NCBI GenBank assembly: GCA_964464755.1
Contig: CAYXGZ010000040.1
Span: forward strand, 1-33,011
Length of the DNA: 33,011 bases
Reading direction: 5' to 3'
Source: CAYXGZ01 sp964464755
GTDB taxonomy: Bacteria > Planctomycetota > MHYJ01 > JACPRB01
Below the pieces are notes generated by a model, which was not told the DNA's origin, made no database searches, and was given only the letters and a program-made list of their open reading frames with translations. The position numbers and the translations under genes were made by a program. Below, piece after piece: positions 29,742 to 33,011 of this stretch. Numbering within the stretch: the first letter of the stretch is position 1; the number at the start of each line of letters is the position of its first letter.

Positions 29742-30380
29742 GTGCGCGTCCTGGTCACGGGGGGCCCCACCCGCGAGTTCCTCGACGACGTCCGCTTCCT
29801 CTCCAACCCCTCCACCGGCGCGATGGGGATCGCCTGCGCCCGGGCCGCGGCCCGGGCGGGCCACCGGGTCGTCCTCGTCCTCGGCCCCAGCCACCTGCCG
29901 GACCCGCCCGGCGTGAGGACGATCCGCGTCACCACCGCCCTCGAGATGCACGCCGCGGCCATGGCCGAGTACCCCGCCTGCGACGCCGTCCTCGCGACGG
30001 CCGCCGTCAGCGACTACCGCCCCGCCCGCCGCCACGAGGGCAAGGTGAAGAAGGGCCGGGCCCTGGTCCCCGTCGCCCTCGTCCCCAACCCCGACATCCT
30101 CGCGGGCATGGGCCGCGCCAAGGGCCGCCGGATCCTCGTCGGCTTCGCCCTCGAGTCCCGCCGCGGCCGCGAGGGCGCCATCGACAAGCTCCGCCGCAAG
30201 AACCTCGACCATGTCGTGCTCGACTCCCCCGCCGCCTTCGGCGCCGACCGGATCGACGCCGTCGTGATCCACGCGGCCGGCGGCGAGGAGGAGTACCGCG
30301 GCGTCACCAAGGCCGCCCTCGCCCGGGACCTCGTCGCCCTGTTCGAATCCCCTGCTCCCGCGGGCCGGAAGCGCCGATAA
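29742..30380 (+). CDS. coaB: Phosphopantothenate-cysteine ligase (stand-alone CoaB)
   Basis: Joins cysteine to phosphopantothenate, the step before CoaC. 212 residues from GTG. The nucleotide-binding start VLVTGGPTREFLDDVRFLSN and PSTGAMGIACARAAARAGH are typical. They are followed by DAVLATAAVSDYRP with downstream lysines (KVKKG) that contact the acyl-phosphate, and LVPNPDILAGMG, GFALES and KNLDHVVLDSP. This equals the C-terminal half of bifunctional CoaBC. Translation is coupled to coaC. Confidence 0.92.
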   Translation: MRVLVTGGPTREFLDDVRFLSNPSTGAMGIACARAAARAGHRVVLVLGPSHLPDPPGVRTIRVTTALEMHAAAMAEYPACDAVLATAAVSDYRPARRHEGKVKKGRALVPVALVPNPDILAGMGRAKGRRILVGFALESRRGREGAIDKLRRKNLDHVVLDSPAAFGADRIDAVVIHAAGGEEEYRGVTKAALARDLVALFESPAPAGRKRR

Positions 30381-30396
30381 GTTCCGCAGGGGTTCC

Positions 30397-31170
30397 ATGT
30401 CCGTCGTCGACGCCCTGGTGCTCGGCGTGATCCAGGGCCTCACCGAGTTCCTTCCCATCTCGAGCAGCGGCCACCTCGCGCTGGCCAACCACCTGCTGGG
30501 GATGAAGGACCTGGAGAAGAACCTCGCCTTCACCCTGATCCTGCACCTCTCGAGCCTCGCGGCGATCTTCCTCTACTATTGGAAGCGCCTCCTCGAGCTC
30601 GTCCGGCTCCCGGGCCGCGAGCTGCTCTGGCTGGCGGTGGGGAGCGCGCCGATCTTCGTCGTGGGGGCGCTCGCCGGGAAGTACATCGAGGCCGCCCAGG
30701 GCCTGCCGCTGCTGGTCTGCGCCTGCCTCGTGGTCAACGGCGTCTTCCTCTTCACAGCGGACAAGCTCGGGACGGGGACCCAGCTGGTGCCCGACGCCCC
30801 GTTCTGGAAGATCCTCGTCGTCGGGATCGCGCAGGCGGTCCGGCTGCCGGGGCTGTCCCGCTCGGGCGGGACCATCGGGACGGGCTGGCTCGTGGGCCTG
30901 GACCGGGCCGAGGCGGTGCGCTTCTCCTTCCTCCTGTCGATCCCCGCGGTCCTGGGCGCCTGCGCCTGGAAGGCCCGGAAGCTCGCGGAGGGTGCAGGAG
31001 AGCTGCCCCTTTTGCCGATATTGATCGGGACGGCGACGACGTTCGTCCTGTCGCTCGTCTCGATCCGCGTCGTGGAGAAGCTGTCGGCGCGGAACCGGTT
31101 CGCGGCGTTCGCGGTCTACAGCGTCCTGGCGGGAGGCCTCGCCGGGACGTGGATCCTGCTTCGAGGATAG
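30397..31170 (+). CDS. uppP: Undecaprenyl-diphosphatase UppP (BacA family)
   Basis: Dephosphorylates undecaprenyl pyrophosphate so that the lipid carrier can be reused in cell wall synthesis. 257 residues, integral membrane protein. The two catalytic motifs are present: QGLTEFLPISSSGHL (Glu17 and the SSSGH loop) and RLPGLSRSGGTIG, with the Arg-Ser pair. Eight or so hydrophobic helices are visible. An AGGGG ribosome binding site precedes the ATG. Members of this family can give low-level bacitracin resistance when overproduced. Confidence 0.96.
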   Translation: MSVVDALVLGVIQGLTEFLPISSSGHLALANHLLGMKDLEKNLAFTLILHLSSLAAIFLYYWKRLLELVRLPGRELLWLAVGSAPIFVVGALAGKYIEAAQGLPLLVCACLVVNGVFLFTADKLGTGTQLVPDAPFWKILVVGIAQAVRLPGLSRSGGTIGTGWLVGLDRAEAVRFSFLLSIPAVLGACAWKARKLAEGAGELPLLPILIGTATTFVLSLVSIRVVEKLSARNRFAAFAVYSVLAGGLAGTWILLRG

Positions 31171-31179
31171 GGGGGAAAC

Positions 31180-33011
31180 GTGGCCAAGGAGAGGGAGTCC
31201 GCCGTCCTGCCCGCCGCCGTGCCGGTGCGCGAGAAGCTCAAGGAGGTCGGCGCGCTGGCCTTCGTGCTCGCGGCGCTCTTCGTGCTCGTCTCGCTCGTCT
31301 CGTACGACCCGGGCGACGTGGCCGCCATCCGCTTCCCCCCCAACCAGCCCCCCGTGAACCGGGGCGGCGCGGTCGGCGTGGCCGTGGCGCACGGGCTGCT
31401 GTCGAACTTCGGCCTGGCCGCCTACCTCGTCGTCTTCCTCGTCGGCTTCTGGGCCTTCCTCGTCTTCTTCCGCCGCCGGCTCCAGGGGATCTACGTGAAG
31501 CTCGCGGCCGCGTTCGTCGCGGTCCTCGCGCTGTCCACCTTCCTCTCGATCCAGCCGATCTTCTCCGGGCTGCAGGCGACGGCGCCCGGCCTGGGCGGCG
31601 TCTACGGCAAGGGCATCGAGACGGTGCTCGTGCGCGACCTCGGGACGGTCGGGACCTGGTTCGCCGTGATCCTGGCCTTCTCGGTGTCCATCGTCCTGGC
31701 GACCGACTGGATGATCTACAAGGGCGTGGCCGCGGCGGCCCTCGGCGCCCTCGGCCTGGCGAAGCGCTGGACGCCCGCGACGCTCGCGGAGCGGGCCGCG
31801 CGGGAGCAGGCCGGCGACGAGGCCCGCATCGAGGCGACCCTCCTCGAGGAGCGGCGGCGCGCGGCGGACGACGCCCGCCCCGTGGACCCGCTGCCCGCCG
31901 AGGAGATGGACCACCTGCTGAAGCTGCTCGAGGAGACCCCGAAGGGCCCCGAGGCGCCCGCCCCGAGCGTGGTCGTCCCCGGCCCCGCGACGGAGGCCTC
32001 GGCCGCCCCGGCCGTGACGGCGGTCCTCCCCGCTCCCGCGCCCCGGCGCGAGGCGAAGAACCCGATCAAGGCCGCCGCCGCCGCGAACGAGCGGACCCAG
32101 CTCCTGCCCTACGAGCAGCCCCCGATCGAGCTCTTCGAGGAGGCCGGCCCCTCGCAGAGCCACATGAAGGAGGCGGACATCCAGGCCCGCATCGCGACGA
32201 TCGAGAACACCCTCAAGGAGTTCCAGATCACGGCGAAGTGCGTGAACTACGAGGTCGGGCCCGCCACGACGACCTTCGAGCTGGAGCTGGCCCCCGGGAC
32301 GAAGTGCTCGTCGGTCGAGGGCCGCGAGGACGAACTGACGATGAAGCTCGCCGCCCAGGTCCGCGTGGTGGCGCCGATCCCGAACAAGACGACCGTGGGC
32401 GTCGAGGTCCCCAACCCGAAGGCCGACATCGTCCGGATGCGCTCCTTCCTCGAGAAGGGCTACAAGGACCTCCGGAAGATGGCCCTGCCGATGATCCTCG
32501 GCAAGACGAACTCGGGCGAGGCGATCGTGAAGAGCCTGTCCTCGATGCCGCACCTGATGATCGGCGGCACGACGGGCTCGGGGAAGAGCGTCTGCCTGAA
32601 CACCATCATCACGACCCTGCTCGTGTCGATGAACTGGGACGAGATGAAGCTGATCCTGATCGACCCCAAGAAGGTCGAGCTGGCCCCGTTCAGCGACATC
32701 CCGCACCTCTGGGCGCCGGTGGTCGACGACGCGAAGAAGGCGGCCCAGGTGCTCGAGTGGCTGGTGAAGGAGATGGAGGAGCGCTACGCGATGCTCAAGC
32801 GCGTGCAGGTCCGGAACCTGGACGCGTTCAACAAGCTCGGCGCGGAGGGCGTGGCGACCCGACTGAAGGAGCAGGGGGCGACGGACGAGGAGCGCTCGCA
32901 GTTCCCGTCGTTCATGCCCTACATCGTGGTGATCATCGACGAGATGGCCAACCTGATGCAGACGGCGCGCAAGGAGGTCGAGCTCTCGATCTCGACGCTG
33001 GCCGCCAAGGC
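31180..33011 (+). CDS. ftsK: DNA translocase FtsK/SpoIIIE (partial, 3' end off the window)
   Basis: Pumps chromosomal DNA through the closing septum. The GTG at 31180 has a GGGGGG site and starts 9 nt after uppP. About 610 codons are visible. Four N-terminal membrane helices (about 22-42, 65-90, 105-125 and 155-180) are followed by an acidic/Pro-Ala linker much shorter than in E. coli. The alpha/beta motor follows: VGPATTTFELELAPGTK, VGVEVPNPKADIVRMRS, Walker A GGTTGSGKSVCLN (about 461-473), LILIDPKKVELAPF and Walker B YIVVIIDEMANLM. The end of the motor and any DNA-reading gamma domain are beyond the edge. Confidence 0.96.
   Translation, partial: MAKERESAVLPAAVPVREKLKEVGALAFVLAALFVLVSLVSYDPGDVAAIRFPPNQPPVNRGGAVGVAVAHGLLSNFGLAAYLVVFLVGFWAFLVFFRRRLQGIYVKLAAAFVAVLALSTFLSIQPIFSGLQATAPGLGGVYGKGIETVLVRDLGTVGTWFAVILAFSVSIVLATDWMIYKGVAAAALGALGLAKRWTPATLAERAAREQAGDEARIEATLLEERRRAADDARPVDPLPAEEMDHLLKLLEETPKGPEAPAPSVVVPGPATEASAAPAVTAVLPAPAPRREAKNPIKAAAAANERTQLLPYEQPPIELFEEAGPSQSHMKEADIQARIATIENTLKEFQITAKCVNYEVGPATTTFELELAPGTKCSSVEGREDELTMKLAAQVRVVAPIPNKTTVGVEVPNPKADIVRMRSFLEKGYKDLRKMALPMILGKTNSGEAIVKSLSSMPHLMIGGTTGSGKSVCLNTIITTLLVSMNWDEMKLILIDPKKVELAPFSDIPHLWAPVVDDAKKAAQVLEWLVKEMEERYAMLKRVQVRNLDAFNKLGAEGVATRLKEQGATDEERSQFPSFMPYIVVIIDEMANLMQTARKEVELSISTLAAK

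Noticed and set aside
30341..30360. A tRNA T-loop-like string (GTTCGAATCCCCT)
   Set aside because: It lies inside coaB, and no acceptor stem, D-arm or anticodon arm is present around it.

Overview
The window is a piece of a very GC-rich bacterial genome. It is probably a scaffold from a draft or metagenome assembly, because a run of ten Ns breaks one gene at 25176-25185. The gene content suggests a Planctomycetota-like bacterium. The pointers are a tpiA-secG-yicC-gmk-rpoZ-coaC-coaB string, a PilZ protein, an ECF sigma factor with a membrane anti-sigma/beta-propeller partner, HEAT-type proteins and a Ski2-like helicase. This placement is inferred from content and style, not from a marker-gene tree.

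Left block (1-16.2 kb, high GC). A branched-chain amino acid ABC importer (livK, livH, livM, livG) runs on the minus strand off the left edge. Its livG ATPase is about twice the usual length: a two-helix membrane insertion of about 280 residues sits between Walker A and the Q-loop. Divergent from livK lie gatC-gatA (tRNA amidotransferase, with no gatB beside them) and a PilZ protein. These are followed by a HEAT-like protein, a membrane protein with a possible arrestin-like tail, a ferredoxin-fused metallo-beta-lactamase protein, a MacAB-type efflux operon (adaptor, ATPase, two permeases), and an ECF sigma factor translationally coupled to an anti-sigma/HEAT/TolB-propeller fusion.

Middle block (16.2-23.2 kb, accessory). 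This part has lower and more mixed base composition, longer gaps, duplicated and decayed sequence, and genes of unknown function. It holds a DUF2695 gene and a decayed second copy, two near-identical 39-nt direct repeats bracketing a DUF6368-like gene, a lipoprotein gene, and a small two-gene nucleotidyltransferase/antitoxin-like unit with a palindrome over its promoter. It also holds an overlapping AAA_21 ATPase and DUF4276 (TOPRIM-like) pair that looks like an anti-phage or other conflict module, and two hypothetical genes. I read it as a small genomic or defence island.

Right block (23.2-33 kb, high GC). A Ski2-like helicase (broken by the assembly gap) and a secreted charged protein lie on the minus strand. 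They are followed by a tight plus-strand housekeeping run: tpiA, secG, yicC, gmk, rpoZ, coaC, coaB, uppP and ftsK (cut by the right edge).

Across the window, several first genes have a plausible -10 box only 6-11 nt before the start codon and no Shine-Dalgarno sequence. This suggests that leaderless transcripts are common here, while livK, the HEAT gene and internal operon genes carry normal ribosome binding sites. No tRNA, rRNA, CRISPR array or recognisable insertion sequence was seen.
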